A stretch of 64,000 nucleotides of DNA, taken from positions 3,224,001 to 3,288,000 of the forward strand of contig CBDICY010000013.1 of NCBI GenBank assembly GCA_965277445.1, in the 5' to 3' direction. The DNA is from JAFMDF01 sp965277445 (GTDB lineage: Bacteria > Bacteroidota > Bacteroidia > Chitinophagales > Saprospiraceae). Below are positions 1 through 8,664 of the stretch, in pieces. A program made the position numbers and the translations under genes. Positions within the stretch are counted from its first letter, which is position 1; every line of letters begins with the position of its first letter. The notes beneath the pieces were generated by a model that worked only from the letters and a program-made list of their open reading frames with translations, ran no database searches and had not been told where the DNA came from.

Positions 1-1
1 A

Positions 2-988
2 CTCCCATACCCTGATTCTTTAGATTATGAAATGACCAAGGGTGCAATCAATGATATAGATGATTGGCGCAGACAAAACGTAGATTTATTGATTCAGCAA
101 GTATCTGAAAAAATAAAAGACATTAAACCCTTTGTCCAATTTGGTATTAGTCCTTTCGGTGTTTGGCGAAATAAATCCCTTGATCCCGTTTATGGTAGTA
201 ATACTCGAGCAGGACAAACTTGCTATGATGATTTATATGCAGATGTCTTAAAATGGATGCGGAATGAATGGATAGATTATATCGTCCCTCAATTATATTG
301 GCACATTGGCTTTTCTGTAGCAGATCATCAAACTTTGGTCGATTGGTGGGCAAAAAATGCCTTTGGCAGAAATTTATATATCGGACATGCTGCTTATAAA
401 GTAGGTGACCCTAAAACCGTCGATTGGCTAGATCCATCAGAAATTCCTAGCCAAGTTAGATTAAATCGAGAAGTATTTAACACCCAAGGCAGCATTTATT
501 TTAGTGCCAAATCTATTAGAAACAATCCCTTAAATCTAGCAGATTCTCTAGCACAACTTTATCAAAATCCAGTTCTTCACCCAGAGATGAAGTTTCTAAA
601 TATTCCTCTTAATAAAGCGCCAAATTTAAAAAAAGTAGGAATGACTGATACTGGTTTAAAAATTAGCTGGCATGGAAAAAAGAAAAAAGGGGGTTTGTTT
701 AGTTTCCTAAGAAAAACGAAAAAGTATGCAGAGCGAAATAAACCTTATTATTATGTCGTCTATAAATTCAAAGGAAACAAGCTAGGCGATATAGAAAATC
801 CAGCAAATATCTTGGCTATCACGCCCTTCGATACGAAACAGAATTTTTCCGTCTATGATCCTGATTACGAAGAAGGAGCAGATTATACGTATTATGTAAC
901 GGGTGTCAATCGACAACATTCCGAAGGTGGTTTTAGTAATCGGCGAACTATTCAAGTGAAAAATGGGAAGGTTAAGCGGAAGAAGTAG
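2..988 (+). CDS. Glycosyl hydrolase-like 10 (DUF187/YngK-type) protein, C-terminal part
   Basis: The reading frame is open from base 2, so the true start lies left of the window; an internal ATG at 32 is not a convincing start. The visible part begins inside a TIM-barrel-like region (GISPFGVWRNKS, YADVLKWM, IDYIVPQLYWHIGF) typical of the GHL10 family of putative cell-surface carbohydrate-acting enzymes. The last 120 or so residues look like a fibronectin type III-like beta domain ending in a basic tail (VKNGKVKRKK). A lysine-rich insert (KKKKGG...RKTKK) sits inside that domain. The substrate cannot be read from the sequence. The gene stands alone, followed by a 397-bp spacer. Confidence 0.75.
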   Translation, partial: LPYPDSLDYEMTKGAINDIDDWRRQNVDLLIQQVSEKIKDIKPFVQFGISPFGVWRNKSLDPVYGSNTRAGQTCYDDLYADVLKWMRNEWIDYIVPQLYWHIGFSVADHQTLVDWWAKNAFGRNLYIGHAAYKVGDPKTVDWLDPSEIPSQVRLNREVFNTQGSIYFSAKSIRNNPLNLADSLAQLYQNPVLHPEMKFLNIPLNKAPNLKKVGMTDTGLKISWHGKKKKGGLFSFLRKTKKYAERNKPYYYVVYKFKGNKLGDIENPANILAITPFDTKQNFSVYDPDYEEGADYTYYVTGVNRQHSEGGFSNRRTIQVKNGKVKRKK

Positions 989-1385
989 GCAGTTAGCAAA
1001 ACTGAAAATTATTACTTAGGTAATCTTAAAAAAATAGCTTAAATAACTATAATCCGTGGGGGGAATAAATCCGTGGGGAATTAAATATAGAATATCTAAT
1101 TTATTTTTATCTGCCACAAAAAATACATGTCAGAGAGTAATCAATTCACGCATCCTCCTCTCATGTTATGCGTTTATATAATAACTTTGCTAATAATTAT
1201 TCAGTCTAGTAGAAATTAGAAGTCAGATTCATTGAAAACATAGAGATATTTATTGATAAAATCAATAATAATATTTTGCATTCAACAAAATTCCAGATTA
1301 AATCTATATTCTCTACTCTCGGCTCTCTATTCTGAATAAGTAACTTTGCTAAATTTAAGCACCACTAGATTTATTGCCCGTATTA
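989..1385. other. Intergenic region with a CCGTGGGG two-unit repeat and a TCAGAAGTCAG-family trace
   Basis: About 400 bp with no convincing gene. It holds two head-to-tail CCGTGGGG-containing units (1051-1085) related to the CCCACGGATTTTA repeats at 31541, 41871 and 48108. A short AGAAGTCAGATTC trace near 1218 belongs to the repeat family seen at 42909 and 63773. I see no recognisable promoter or terminator. Confidence 0.5.
1051..1085. repeat. Tandem CCCACGGATT repeat, two units (inverted orientation)
   Basis: Read on the minus strand, the unit is TTCCCCACGGATTTAT followed by a near copy. The same phrase occurs at 31541-31577, 41871-41904 and 48108-48182, always between genes. Confidence 0.7.
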
Positions 1386-3215
1386 ATGACTATTAAAAAG
1401 ACCATTCATTTTACCTGTCTACTATTGCTTTTTGTAAGTAATTATAGTTTTACGACGACTACTACCTTGGAACAGCTGCCATTAGATAGCATTAAACAGG
1501 TATTGCGGCAGTTAGACATTCCTTATGAGATACAGGAAGATTGGGTAGAAGAATTAAAAGCATACGAAGATCGACAAGATTCTCGGCAATTTCGTCAATT
1601 ATTGGCAAAGGTCGATCGTCAATTAAAAGCTTATTTAGTTGATAAAGAAAGTTATTCAAAAGAAAAAACGACCAAGAATAAATTTAAAAATCGCCTCAAT
1701 AAAATTGAAAAAGGGATTGCCAAAACCATCAATCAAGGTGTCAAATCATCAGAAATAGCTATTCTATTGGGAAAAGGAATAACTGCTGAAGGAAGAAATG
1801 ATTACGTGGAAGCCATTCATCATTATAAAAAAGCAGTAAAAGGTTTAGCGGAACAAGAGAAGTGGGAAAAATGGATAGAAATTCAAGAAAAGATTGCTGA
1901 TTTGATGGTCGTCAAGTTACAAGATTATGATGGAGCTTTAGCAATTCTACCTTTGGTAAAAGAGAAGATGCGAGAATTAAGAGATGGGGCTGGCATGCGA
2001 CGCATAGATACTAGAATTAAAAATTTACAGAAAAAATTAGAAATTAGTGTTGCGAAAGAAGCACCACCCGTCATTTTACCAAAACCACCAACAACTCCCG
2101 TACCTCCTTCTACACCTACTCCAACACCAAGAGTATCTGATATTGCCGCGCAAATTAAAAAGCAGGAGCAACAGGTTGCAGAACGGCAAGCAGCTATGGA
2201 AGCACAAAAAAAGGCAGAAGCAGAAGTAAATGCAAGATTAGCAGAAGCAGAAAGAAACGGGCGGAATGATAGAGAAATTACCAGACTTCGGAGAGAAAGA
2301 AGCGCCTTACAAAAAGCAATGAAGGAAGATGAACAAGAGGCGGAAAAATTGAAGCAAGATTTAATGGCACAAAAACTAAATCTAGCTGAAAAGCAAATAG
2401 AAATTGACAAACAAGCATTGGCACAACGAAACCTCTACGGAGGATTAGGAATTTTAGGTATCCTTTTATTCTCTACATTTTTCTTATACCGCAGCAAGAA
2501 AAAAGATCATAAAAAATTGGCTGTTGCTTATGATGAATTAGCGGAAGCACAAGAAGAATTAAAACTAGCCGAACAAAAGATTAAGGGGCTTTTAGATCAG
2601 CAAGTTTCAGGTGCGGTGGCAGCAGAATTAATGGCAGAAAGTAGCCCTGGAGCAAAAAAACATGAACGGCGCTTTGTTTGTGTCATGTTCCTAGATATTC
2701 GAAATTTTACGCCTTTTGTAGAATCTAAAACGCCCGAAGAAATTATAGAATACCAAAATAATGTCTTAGGCTTCATGATGGAAAAGGTCATCGAACATGG
2801 TGGTATTGTCAATACCGTTTTAGGAGATGGTTTTATGGCCACTTTTGGCGCACCTGTGTCCGCAGGAAATGACTGTCTGCAAGCTTATAAGGCATCGGTT
2901 GAAATCATGCAAATGGTGAGGGAGAAAAGTCGTACAGGGCAAATACCTCCTACTAGAATTGGTATTGGCATGCATGCAGGAAATGTAGTCGCAGGAAATG
3001 TAGGAACGAAAACTAGAAAACAATATTTAGTTACTGGCAATACCGTAATTATTGCCTCCCGATTAGAACAATTAAACAAACAATACGGTAGTTCGCTCAT
3101 CATTTCAAGAGAAGTCGTAGAGCGTTTACCCGTTGCTATGAATCTACCTAAAGTATTCGATCAAGTAATGGTTAAAGGAAGAAGTAAACCGGTGGAGATT
3201 GCTAAGTACGGGTAA
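1386..3215 (+). CDS. Membrane-anchored TPR/coiled-coil class III nucleotide cyclase homologue
   Basis: 609 residues from the ATG at 1386; a TTG four codons upstream is possible but less likely. Order of parts: N-terminal signal or anchor (residues 4-24), helical TPR-like region (about 30-215), a proline/threonine linker, a charged coiled coil (about 240-345), one membrane segment (about 350-368), a second short coiled coil, then a class III adenylate/guanylate cyclase domain (about 428-605). Both metal-binding aspartates are visible (FLDIRNFT and LGDGFMATFG). The substrate-specifying lysine position is Thr (NTVLGDG), the usual Asp/Thr position is Leu, and the transition-state Asn is Ile (GNTVIIASRLE); the Arg is kept. 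It may be an atypical or inactive cyclase. Similar TPR-anchored cyclases are common in Bacteroidota. Confidence 0.85.
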   Translation: MTIKKTIHFTCLLLLFVSNYSFTTTTTLEQLPLDSIKQVLRQLDIPYEIQEDWVEELKAYEDRQDSRQFRQLLAKVDRQLKAYLVDKESYSKEKTTKNKFKNRLNKIEKGIAKTINQGVKSSEIAILLGKGITAEGRNDYVEAIHHYKKAVKGLAEQEKWEKWIEIQEKIADLMVVKLQDYDGALAILPLVKEKMRELRDGAGMRRIDTRIKNLQKKLEISVAKEAPPVILPKPPTTPVPPSTPTPTPRVSDIAAQIKKQEQQVAERQAAMEAQKKAEAEVNARLAEAERNGRNDREITRLRRERSALQKAMKEDEQEAEKLKQDLMAQKLNLAEKQIEIDKQALAQRNLYGGLGILGILLFSTFFLYRSKKKDHKKLAVAYDELAEAQEELKLAEQKIKGLLDQQVSGAVAAELMAESSPGAKKHERRFVCVMFLDIRNFTPFVESKTPEEIIEYQNNVLGFMMEKVIEHGGIVNTVLGDGFMATFGAPVSAGNDCLQAYKASVEIMQMVREKSRTGQIPPTRIGIGMHAGNVVAGNVGTKTRKQYLVTGNTVIIASRLEQLNKQYGSSLIISREVVERLPVAMNLPKVFDQVMVKGRSKPVEIAKYG

Positions 3216-3369
3216 TCCGTGCTACTATCTACTCAAGTTGATGGTGAATGATGATCTCGTATCTGACACCTTCATTCCGATACTTATCTAAAGCCTGACA
3301 AACATACTGACAACCAATGACTTACATTCATTCACATCAGGTAATTTGAAATTATCAGATACGGACATC

Positions 3370-3413
3370 CTACTGTTTTATTGCCTACTCCCTACTGTAT
3401 TATTGCCTACTAT
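3370..3413. repeat. TAGGCAATA/CAGTAGG-family repeat overlapping the end of the glycosyltransferase
   Basis: On the minus strand this reads as alternating GTAGGCAATA and ACAGTAGG phrases. Related phrases occur at 5582-5620 and 53265-53312. The last codons and the stop of the minus-strand glycosyltransferase lie inside it. Confidence 0.5.
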
Positions 3414-4514
3414 GAACTGATAAACGTCCATCATTTCTTGAGTCAACTTGGCTGGATCAAATCGTTCTAAAGCATCTTTTTTTCCCGCTATACTTCTTTT
3501 TAATGTCAATTCCGTATCTGTCAAGATTTCTTGAATGGCGGTTCTTAAATCCCCTACTTCATTTGGGTTTATCAATTTAGCAAATTGCCCACCAGCTTCT
3601 GGCAAAGCAGAGACATAAGAGGTAATGACTGGAGTTCCGCATAACATTGCCTCAACAACGGGTAAGCCAAAACCCTCATAAAAAGAAGGGTAAACCAATA
3701 ATTGTGCCTGCTGATATAATTGTTTAAGTTCTGTTATGTCTGTTAAATCATCTACCCAATAAATCCATTTTTCTAATTTGTGGCTAGTGATATAAGCTTC
3801 AATGGTTTTTTTATACGCTTTTCCATTTCCAATAATTACCAATGGCAATCGCTGATTCTTCCGCATTTGCCATATCGCTTTAACAATAGTTAGCAAATTT
3901 TTCCTTTCGATAATAGATCCTACATATAAAATATATTCAGAAGGAAGTTGGCTTGTCTTAGAATTGATTAGTCCTGAGTCTATTTGTTTTGTTTCATAAA
4001 AAATAGGTTGGCAAGCCTGGTAAACTACTTTTATTCTTTCTGGTGAAACTTGATAAAATTGAATTAAATCTTGTTTCGTTTGTTCACTTATCGCTATGAT
4101 TATATCAGCATATTTGCAGGCATATCGGGTCTTCTCTTCATATAGCCACCGGTCTAATTGAGGATAAGTATGGGGCAGTACTTTAAAAATGACATCGTGA
4201 ATGGTAACAACAGTCTTTGTCTTTTTTAACCAAAAGGGGATTTCATTACTTAATCCATGATATAGGTCTACCGCTTCTCGTTCCAAATCTTTTCTAATAG
4301 AATAACTCCGCCAAATATGTTTGAAGGAAGTGGTCGGGGTGATTGTTTTAAATTGAGTGGTATATTTATTCACTTGGGTAGACAGATTAGGCGTACATAA
4401 TAAATAGTCTTCCGCTGGATAAAATTCCAGCAAATTATCGACTAGGGTTCGGCTATAATTGCCCAAACCTGTTTGATTATTAAATATTCTTTTTGCATCG
4501 AAGGCTATTCTCAT
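3378..4514 (-). CDS. Glycosyltransferase family 4 (GT-B fold)
   Basis: 378 residues. The N-terminus has the acceptor-domain pattern MRIAFDAKRIFNNQTGLGNYSRTL. The C-terminal half carries the nucleotide-sugar-binding signature YPSFYEGFGLPVVEAMLCGTPVIT, with the conserved E-x7-E spacing of GT4 retaining transferases. It probably adds a sugar, often mannose or a related hexose, to an envelope glycan or lipid; donor and acceptor are unknown. It is a single gene, convergent with the cyclase homologue and divergent from the ABC unit at 4740. The last ten or so residues (VGNNTVGSRQ) are encoded by an intergenic repeat family, so the native C-terminus may be shorter. Confidence 0.88.
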   Translation of the reverse strand: MRIAFDAKRIFNNQTGLGNYSRTLVDNLLEFYPAEDYLLCTPNLSTQVNKYTTQFKTITPTTSFKHIWRSYSIRKDLEREAVDLYHGLSNEIPFWLKKTKTVVTIHDVIFKVLPHTYPQLDRWLYEEKTRYACKYADIIIAISEQTKQDLIQFYQVSPERIKVVYQACQPIFYETKQIDSGLINSKTSQLPSEYILYVGSIIERKNLLTIVKAIWQMRKNQRLPLVIIGNGKAYKKTIEAYITSHKLEKWIYWVDDLTDITELKQLYQQAQLLVYPSFYEGFGLPVVEAMLCGTPVITSYVSALPEAGGQFAKLINPNEVGDLRTAIQEILTDTELTLKRSIAGKKDALERFDPAKLTQEMMDVYQFIVGNNTVGSRQ

Positions 4515-4619
4515 GGTATTTAAAACTAATCATTTCTGTAGTCCGTCTCTAATATTTACCCTAAAAGTCATTAAAAATCATCGGTTTTTCGCTTTTTTAT
4601 TATTTTTTTTCAAAAAAAC

Positions 4620-4651
4620 TTGCATTTGACCAAAGTATCAGCTTACATTTG
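4620..4651 (+). promoter_or_regulatory. Bacteroidota-type promoter for the ABC/GntR unit
   Basis: TTG at 4620-4622, a 21-bp spacer, then a perfect TAnnTTTG (TACATTTG, 4644-4651). Transcription should start near 4656, about 85 bp before the ABC ATPase. Confidence 0.75.
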
Positions 4652-4677
4652 TAGTGTACTAGTTAAGTAATACACTA
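4652..4677. promoter_or_regulatory. Probable GntR/YtrA-type operator
   Basis: A 26-bp palindrome with 22 of 26 positions matching: perfect arms TAGTGTA and TACACTA around a TTAA centre. It directly follows the -7 element and covers the expected start site, a classical repressor position. The arms resemble the AGTGTA...TACACT repeat described for Bacillus subtilis YtrA, and a YtrA-like regulator is encoded three genes downstream. Confidence 0.75.
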
Positions 4678-4739
4678 ACACAAAAAAGAAATCACTCGAC
4701 TATATTTAATTATTAATTCAACTTCAAATAGCCTAGATT

Positions 4740-5573
4740 ATGATTCAATTTCAAAATGTCAACTTCCATTATAAGAAGAGAATGCCGCTATTTAAGGAAC
4801 TAAATTTAGAAATTCCTCCAGGCAATATTTATGGTTTACTAGGAAAGAATGGAGCAGGAAAAACCAGTCTTTTGAAATTGGTTGGTGGCTTACTGTTTCC
4901 AAAATCAGGTGCTATTACTGCTATGGGATTCAATCCTGAAGAACGATTTCCTGCTTTTTTGTCTGATTTATTCTTCATGCCAGAAGACTTACACATTCCA
5001 GCCATGAAGATTTCTACTTTCGCAAAAATTTATGCCCCATTTTATCCAAAATTTAGCCAAAGTCAATTTCAACAATATTTAAGGGATTTTGAAATTTCGG
5101 CTGGCCATAAATTAAATGGTCTATCACAAGGACAGAAAAAGAAAGCCATTTTATCTTTTGGTTTAGCTACCAATAGTCGCTTATTAATCTTGGACGAGCC
5201 AACTAATGGTTTAGATATTCCTTCTAAAAGCCTTTTTAGAAAGACTATTGCAGGAGCTATTTCAGATGAACAAACCTGTATTATCTCCACTCATCAAGTA
5301 CGGGATATGGGGAATTTAATGGATCCAATTATTATTTTGGATGAAGGGAAAATTATATTTAATGATTCAGTAGAAGCCATTGCACAAAAACTTCATTTTG
5401 AAGTAACCTATAGCCGAGGAGAACCAACCGATGTCTTGTACGCAGAACGAGTTTTAGGCGGATATATGGTAGTCAAAGAAAATAAATTCGAGGAAGAAAC
5501 AGAAGTGGATATTGAAGTTTTCTTTAATGCTATGATTGCCAATCGGGAAGGGATTCAATCTTTATTTAAATAG
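4740..5573 (+). CDS. ABC transporter ATP-binding protein (YtrB-like)
   Basis: 277 residues with a complete nucleotide-binding domain: Walker A GLLGKNGAGKTS near residue 33, signature LNGLSQGQKKKA near 125, Walker B LLILDEPTNGLD near 150, and switch histidine STHQ near 182. After the core, about 70 residues resemble the C-terminal extension of DrrA/CcmA-like exporter ATPases. It should pair with the membrane protein encoded next. The order ATPase, permease, GntR regulator resembles the Ytr cell-envelope stress operon of Firmicutes. It is first in the unit, behind a good promoter and an operator-like palindrome. Confidence 0.9.
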   Translation: MIQFQNVNFHYKKRMPLFKELNLEIPPGNIYGLLGKNGAGKTSLLKLVGGLLFPKSGAITAMGFNPEERFPAFLSDLFFMPEDLHIPAMKISTFAKIYAPFYPKFSQSQFQQYLRDFEISAGHKLNGLSQGQKKKAILSFGLATNSRLLILDEPTNGLDIPSKSLFRKTIAGAISDEQTCIISTHQVRDMGNLMDPIIILDEGKIIFNDSVEAIAQKLHFEVTYSRGEPTDVLYAERVLGGYMVVKENKFEEETEVDIEVFFNAMIANREGIQSLFK

Positions 5574-5699
5574 ACAAATTAAAGTAGGCAATTTGCCCCT
5601 GATCAGTAGACAGTTTGACATTAAAAATCCAATAGTATGAATCACTTGACTTTGAATCAACCAATCATCAATCAACCAACCATAAAAAAACACAATATC

Positions 5700-6491
5700 A
5701 TGGAAACCAATCAATATTTTTCCTTTCCTAGATTTTGGCATTTAATGCAAAGGGAATTTGCTCAAAATAAAAGAATATTATTCATGATTGCAGCAGTTGC
5801 CTTTTTGGTAGTAGGCGGTAATCTTTTAGGCTGGGCTTATAATCGAGAACATGGCGTTCACGAATTTGGCTATGGTTTTTACCTATTAGTCGGTGGCTTT
5901 ATTTTAACAAGTTTGTCTTTTACAGAAATGAATCGCCCAGATAGTAAGTTATTTTATTTGACTTTACCAGCCTCGTCTTTAGAAAAATTCCTTAGTCGAT
6001 GGCTAATCACAGGAATAGGGTTTGCAGTTTTTTTTACTATTGGCTATTGGATAACCACCATCATTGCAAGAGGGCTTGGCATAGCTATTTTCGATTTTAA
6101 TATTGGCGATTTCAATGCATTCACCAAAGAAAACCTACTTTTTTTCCAAATTTACTTAGCGGTACAAACCGTCTTTTTATTAGGCGCCATCTACTTTAGA
6201 AAATCTGCCATTTTCAAAACGGTTTTAGCAACTGCCTTAGTTGCGTTTTGTTTGATAATTATAGCTGCCATCAGCTTCCGTTTAGTAATGTTTGACCTTT
6301 TTGATGGGTTGATCAATTTTAGACCAGAAATGGAAGTAAATGGTAATATAGTGCCTGTTGAACCTTCCCGTAGTTATCAAAATTTCATGGAAAGAAATGC
6401 GGAGAATTACTTAAGAATAGTCGGATTATGGATTGTTCCAACGGTACTTTTAGTGGTTGGATATTTCAAATTGAAAGAAACGGAGTTATAG
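5700..6491 (+). CDS. ABC-2-type permease, partner of the upstream ATPase
   Basis: 263 residues from the ATG at 5700. An upstream in-frame ATG at 5637 would add a tail of repeated NQP/INQP residues encoded by a short ATCAACC repeat, so I prefer the later start. Six hydrophobic segments can be seen, beginning FMIAAVAFLVVGGNLLG and ending IVGLWIVPTVLLVVGY. The fold matches small ABC-2 membrane subunits with no ATPase motif. With the 4740 gene it would form a homodimeric exporter or envelope-remodelling transporter. The substrate is unknown. Confidence 0.82.
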   Translation: METNQYFSFPRFWHLMQREFAQNKRILFMIAAVAFLVVGGNLLGWAYNREHGVHEFGYGFYLLVGGFILTSLSFTEMNRPDSKLFYLTLPASSLEKFLSRWLITGIGFAVFFTIGYWITTIIARGLGIAIFDFNIGDFNAFTKENLLFFQIYLAVQTVFLLGAIYFRKSAIFKTVLATALVAFCLIIIAAISFRLVMFDLFDGLINFRPEMEVNGNIVPVEPSRSYQNFMERNAENYLRIVGLWIVPTVLLVVGYFKLKETEL

Positions 6492-6561
6492 CAGTTGTCA
6501 GTTATCCGGTGTCAGTTATTGCCTAAGGGATAACCGATAACTGAAAACCGACAACTGACTA
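6491..6561. repeat. CAGTTATC/GATAACTG tandem-phrase palindrome (copy 1)
   Basis: The left part repeats CAGTTGTCAGTTATC phrases; the right part gives the reverse complement GATAACCGATAACTG and CCGACAACTGAC. It begins at the permease stop codon. The same phrase family occurs at 26496-26566 and 54007-54083. Confidence 0.7.
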
Positions 6562-6611
6562 GAACCACCAACGATGAACGGAAAAATTTAGTGGAAGAAA
6601 AAAGTAACATC

Positions 6612-6974
6612 ATGAATTTTAAAAAGCCTAAAGCAATCTATATGCAAATTGCCGATTATTTATGCGAAAGCATTCTAGCTGCGGAGTTAAAAGGAGGGGA
6701 TCGTATTCAATCCGTTCGAGAAATGGCAGCGCAAGTGGAAGTCAATCCCAATACAGTCGCCAGAACCTTTAGTTATCTACAAGAAAAAGAAATCATTTAC
6801 AATAAACGAGGTGTCGGTAATTTTGTAGCGGAGGATGCACTCGAAAAAACGAAAGCCTTGAAAAAGGAGGCGTTTATCAAGCAGTTCCTCCCAGAAGTAT
6901 TCAAATTGATGGAACTATTGGATATTAGTTTTGAAGATTTAAAGAAATTGAAGGGGAATGAAGTTAAAAGATAA
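6612..6974 (+). CDS. GntR-family regulator, YtrA subfamily
   Basis: 120 residues from the ATG at 6612 (a GTG at 6591 is the alternative). The N-terminal winged helix is standard for GntR: IYMQIADYLCESILAAELKGGDRIQSVREMAAQVEVNPNTVARTFSYLQEKEIIYNKRGVG. Only about 45 residues follow, which fits the YtrA subfamily with its short dimerisation helices and no ligand-binding domain. It sits inside the transporter unit and probably represses it through the palindrome at 4652-4677. Confidence 0.9.
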   Translation: MNFKKPKAIYMQIADYLCESILAAELKGGDRIQSVREMAAQVEVNPNTVARTFSYLQEKEIIYNKRGVGNFVAEDALEKTKALKKEAFIKQFLPEVFKLMELLDISFEDLKKLKGNEVKR

Positions 6975-7021
6975 GGAGATAATGAGGGCAGCATTTTTTA
7001 ATAGTCAAAATCAGTATAATC

Positions 7022-7789
7022 ATGAAAACCAGCAACAAAATATTTTTAGGTTTATTGGCAGTCATCGCTTTAAATGTATTAACAGGAATGGTCATCCTTA
7101 GAAGCAATCTAAGCCCAAAAGGAATAGGTAATGGAGATACAGTAGTTAAAGGAAATGGAAAGTTAAAAACTCAAAAAATAGCAGTCTCTGATTTCTCTAA
7201 ATTATTTATAGACGGACATTATGAAGTAATCTTAAGTCAAGGAACAGAATTTCTAGAAATTACTTCAGATGAAAATTTAGTCGATCATTTCACTACTGAA
7301 AAGACTAAAGATGGCAGTCTCATTATCACGGTTAAAGAGGAATATTCCTTACAACCTAAGGCTGCAATACAGGTAAAATTAGGTTTTAAAACACTTTCTG
7401 AAATAGAAATAAGTGGAAAAACTATTATTTCCGCTATTCACACCCTAAGCTTTGAAAATCTACAATTGAATATTAAAAATGTAAGCAAAGCAAATTTTTC
7501 GCTCCTTGTTGCAGAGAATTTAAACATCTGGATGAAAGATGTTAGCGAGGCTAATCTAGATGGTAAAGCCTTCCAATCAAAGATAGAATTAAGTGACCTA
7601 GGAAAATTATATGCCACAGACTTAGTACTTCAAAAAGCAAATATTCAAACAAGAGATATGAGTTTCGCTGACTTGAATGTTATCCAAAAAATAGATGCCC
7701 AAGCTGCTGATAAATCCACTATCGAATATACGGGTCAACCAAAGGGTCAATTAAATGATAGAGATATGGGTCGGATTAGAAAGAAATGA
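7022..7789 (+). CDS. DUF2807 (GIN domain) envelope protein, paralogue 1
   Basis: 255 residues. An N-terminal signal or anchor (KIFLGLLAVIALNVLTGMVI) is followed by a repetitive beta-strand region of the DUF2807 putative head-GIN type, with short strands ending in N/S/D turns (LQLNIKNVSKANFSLLV, LNIWMKDVSEANLDG). Such proteins are exported and predicted to form a beta-helix in the periplasm or at the surface. It lies 47 bp after the GntR gene and 30 bp before a close paralogue, so it is probably co-transcribed. Its role is unknown; its place suggests envelope stress. Confidence 0.82.
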   Translation: MKTSNKIFLGLLAVIALNVLTGMVILRSNLSPKGIGNGDTVVKGNGKLKTQKIAVSDFSKLFIDGHYEVILSQGTEFLEITSDENLVDHFTTEKTKDGSLIITVKEEYSLQPKAAIQVKLGFKTLSEIEISGKTIISAIHTLSFENLQLNIKNVSKANFSLLVAENLNIWMKDVSEANLDGKAFQSKIELSDLGKLYATDLVLQKANIQTRDMSFADLNVIQKIDAQAADKSTIEYTGQPKGQLNDRDMGRIRKK

Positions 7790-7819
7790 TTTTAAATTTA
7801 ACGGGTAAAAATTAGAATT

Positions 7820-8587
7820 ATGAAAACCAGTAATAAAATATTCTTAGGCTTATTGGCGGCTATTGCTTTAAATGTATTAACAGGCATGGTCTTATTGCGA
7901 GCTAACCTAGGGCCAGGTAGCATTGGCAACGGCGATATAAGCATTCAAGGAACAAAAGATATAAAAAAAGCAAGATTAACGGCAACTGATTTCAAAGGCA
8001 TTAGTATCGGGGATAATTTTCAGGTAACCCTAACACAAGGAGCGGAAGAATTTGTGGAGATTGAAACAGATGCTAATTTAATTGGCTATTTTGAAGTCAG
8101 TATCAATGAGGATAAAACCCTTCATATAGATGCAAAAGAAGGCTACAGTTTGGTTCCTACTCAAAATGTTCAAGTTCATATCGGCTTTAAAGATTTGGAA
8201 GCAATTAGAAGCCACAGTCATAGTTCGATTACTTCCGACCAAAGATTAAATTTCGATCATTTGGCACTAGAAATTCACAATAGCAGCCAGATGAAATTTG
8301 GAATCATCGCACAAGAATTAAAAGTTCGCATCACAGGTTCTAGCAAAAACAATGTATCTGGCACAACGGACAATTTAATATTAAATGTCTTCAATTCAGG
8401 AAAATTTGAAGGACAAGACTTAACCACCAAAAAAGCAACCATTAGCATCAATAACAGCGGAATAGCCAACTTAAAAGTAATTGACGCTTTAGATGCTGCT
8501 ATTCAGAATAATGGTACACTTAGATATAGCGGTAATCCTTCCATTCAACAAAGAACTAGTAACTCAGGAAGGCTTATCAAAAATTAA
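7820..8587 (+). CDS. DUF2807 (GIN domain) envelope protein, paralogue 2
   Basis: 255 residues, the same length as its neighbour. The first 30 residues are nearly identical (MKTSNKIFLGLLAAIALNVL), while the rest is clearly diverged but shares the beta-helix pattern (LALEIHNSSQMKFGI, LKVRITGSSKNNVSG). This is a tandem duplication followed by divergence of the exported domain. It is the last gene of the unit, closed by an intrinsic terminator at 8626-8658. Confidence 0.82.
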   Translation: MKTSNKIFLGLLAAIALNVLTGMVLLRANLGPGSIGNGDISIQGTKDIKKARLTATDFKGISIGDNFQVTLTQGAEEFVEIETDANLIGYFEVSINEDKTLHIDAKEGYSLVPTQNVQVHIGFKDLEAIRSHSHSSITSDQRLNFDHLALEIHNSSQMKFGIIAQELKVRITGSSKNNVSGTTDNLILNVFNSGKFEGQDLTTKKATISINNSGIANLKVIDALDAAIQNNGTLRYSGNPSIQQRTSNSGRLIKN

Positions 8588-8625
8588 TTAGTTCATCGTA
8601 TCTCATCCTTATGAGAGGTGGCTAG

Positions 8626-8658
8626 GCACGCTGGAATTATTTCAGCGTGCTTTTTTTT
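8626..8658 (+). terminator. Intrinsic terminator after the DUF2807 pair
   Basis: Perfect 8-bp stem GCACGCTG/CAGCGTGC with a 9-nt loop, followed by eight T residues. Confidence 0.88.
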
Positions 8659-8664
8659 GAAAGA

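Noticed and set aside
1925..2410. 161-codon minus-strand frame inside the cyclase homologue
   Set aside because: Antisense shadow of the coiled-coil region with Ser/Phe/Ala bias.
5637..5699. 21-residue extension of the ABC permease
   Set aside because: NQP/INQP-rich residues come from an ATCAACC repeat; the ATG at 5700 fits the family better.
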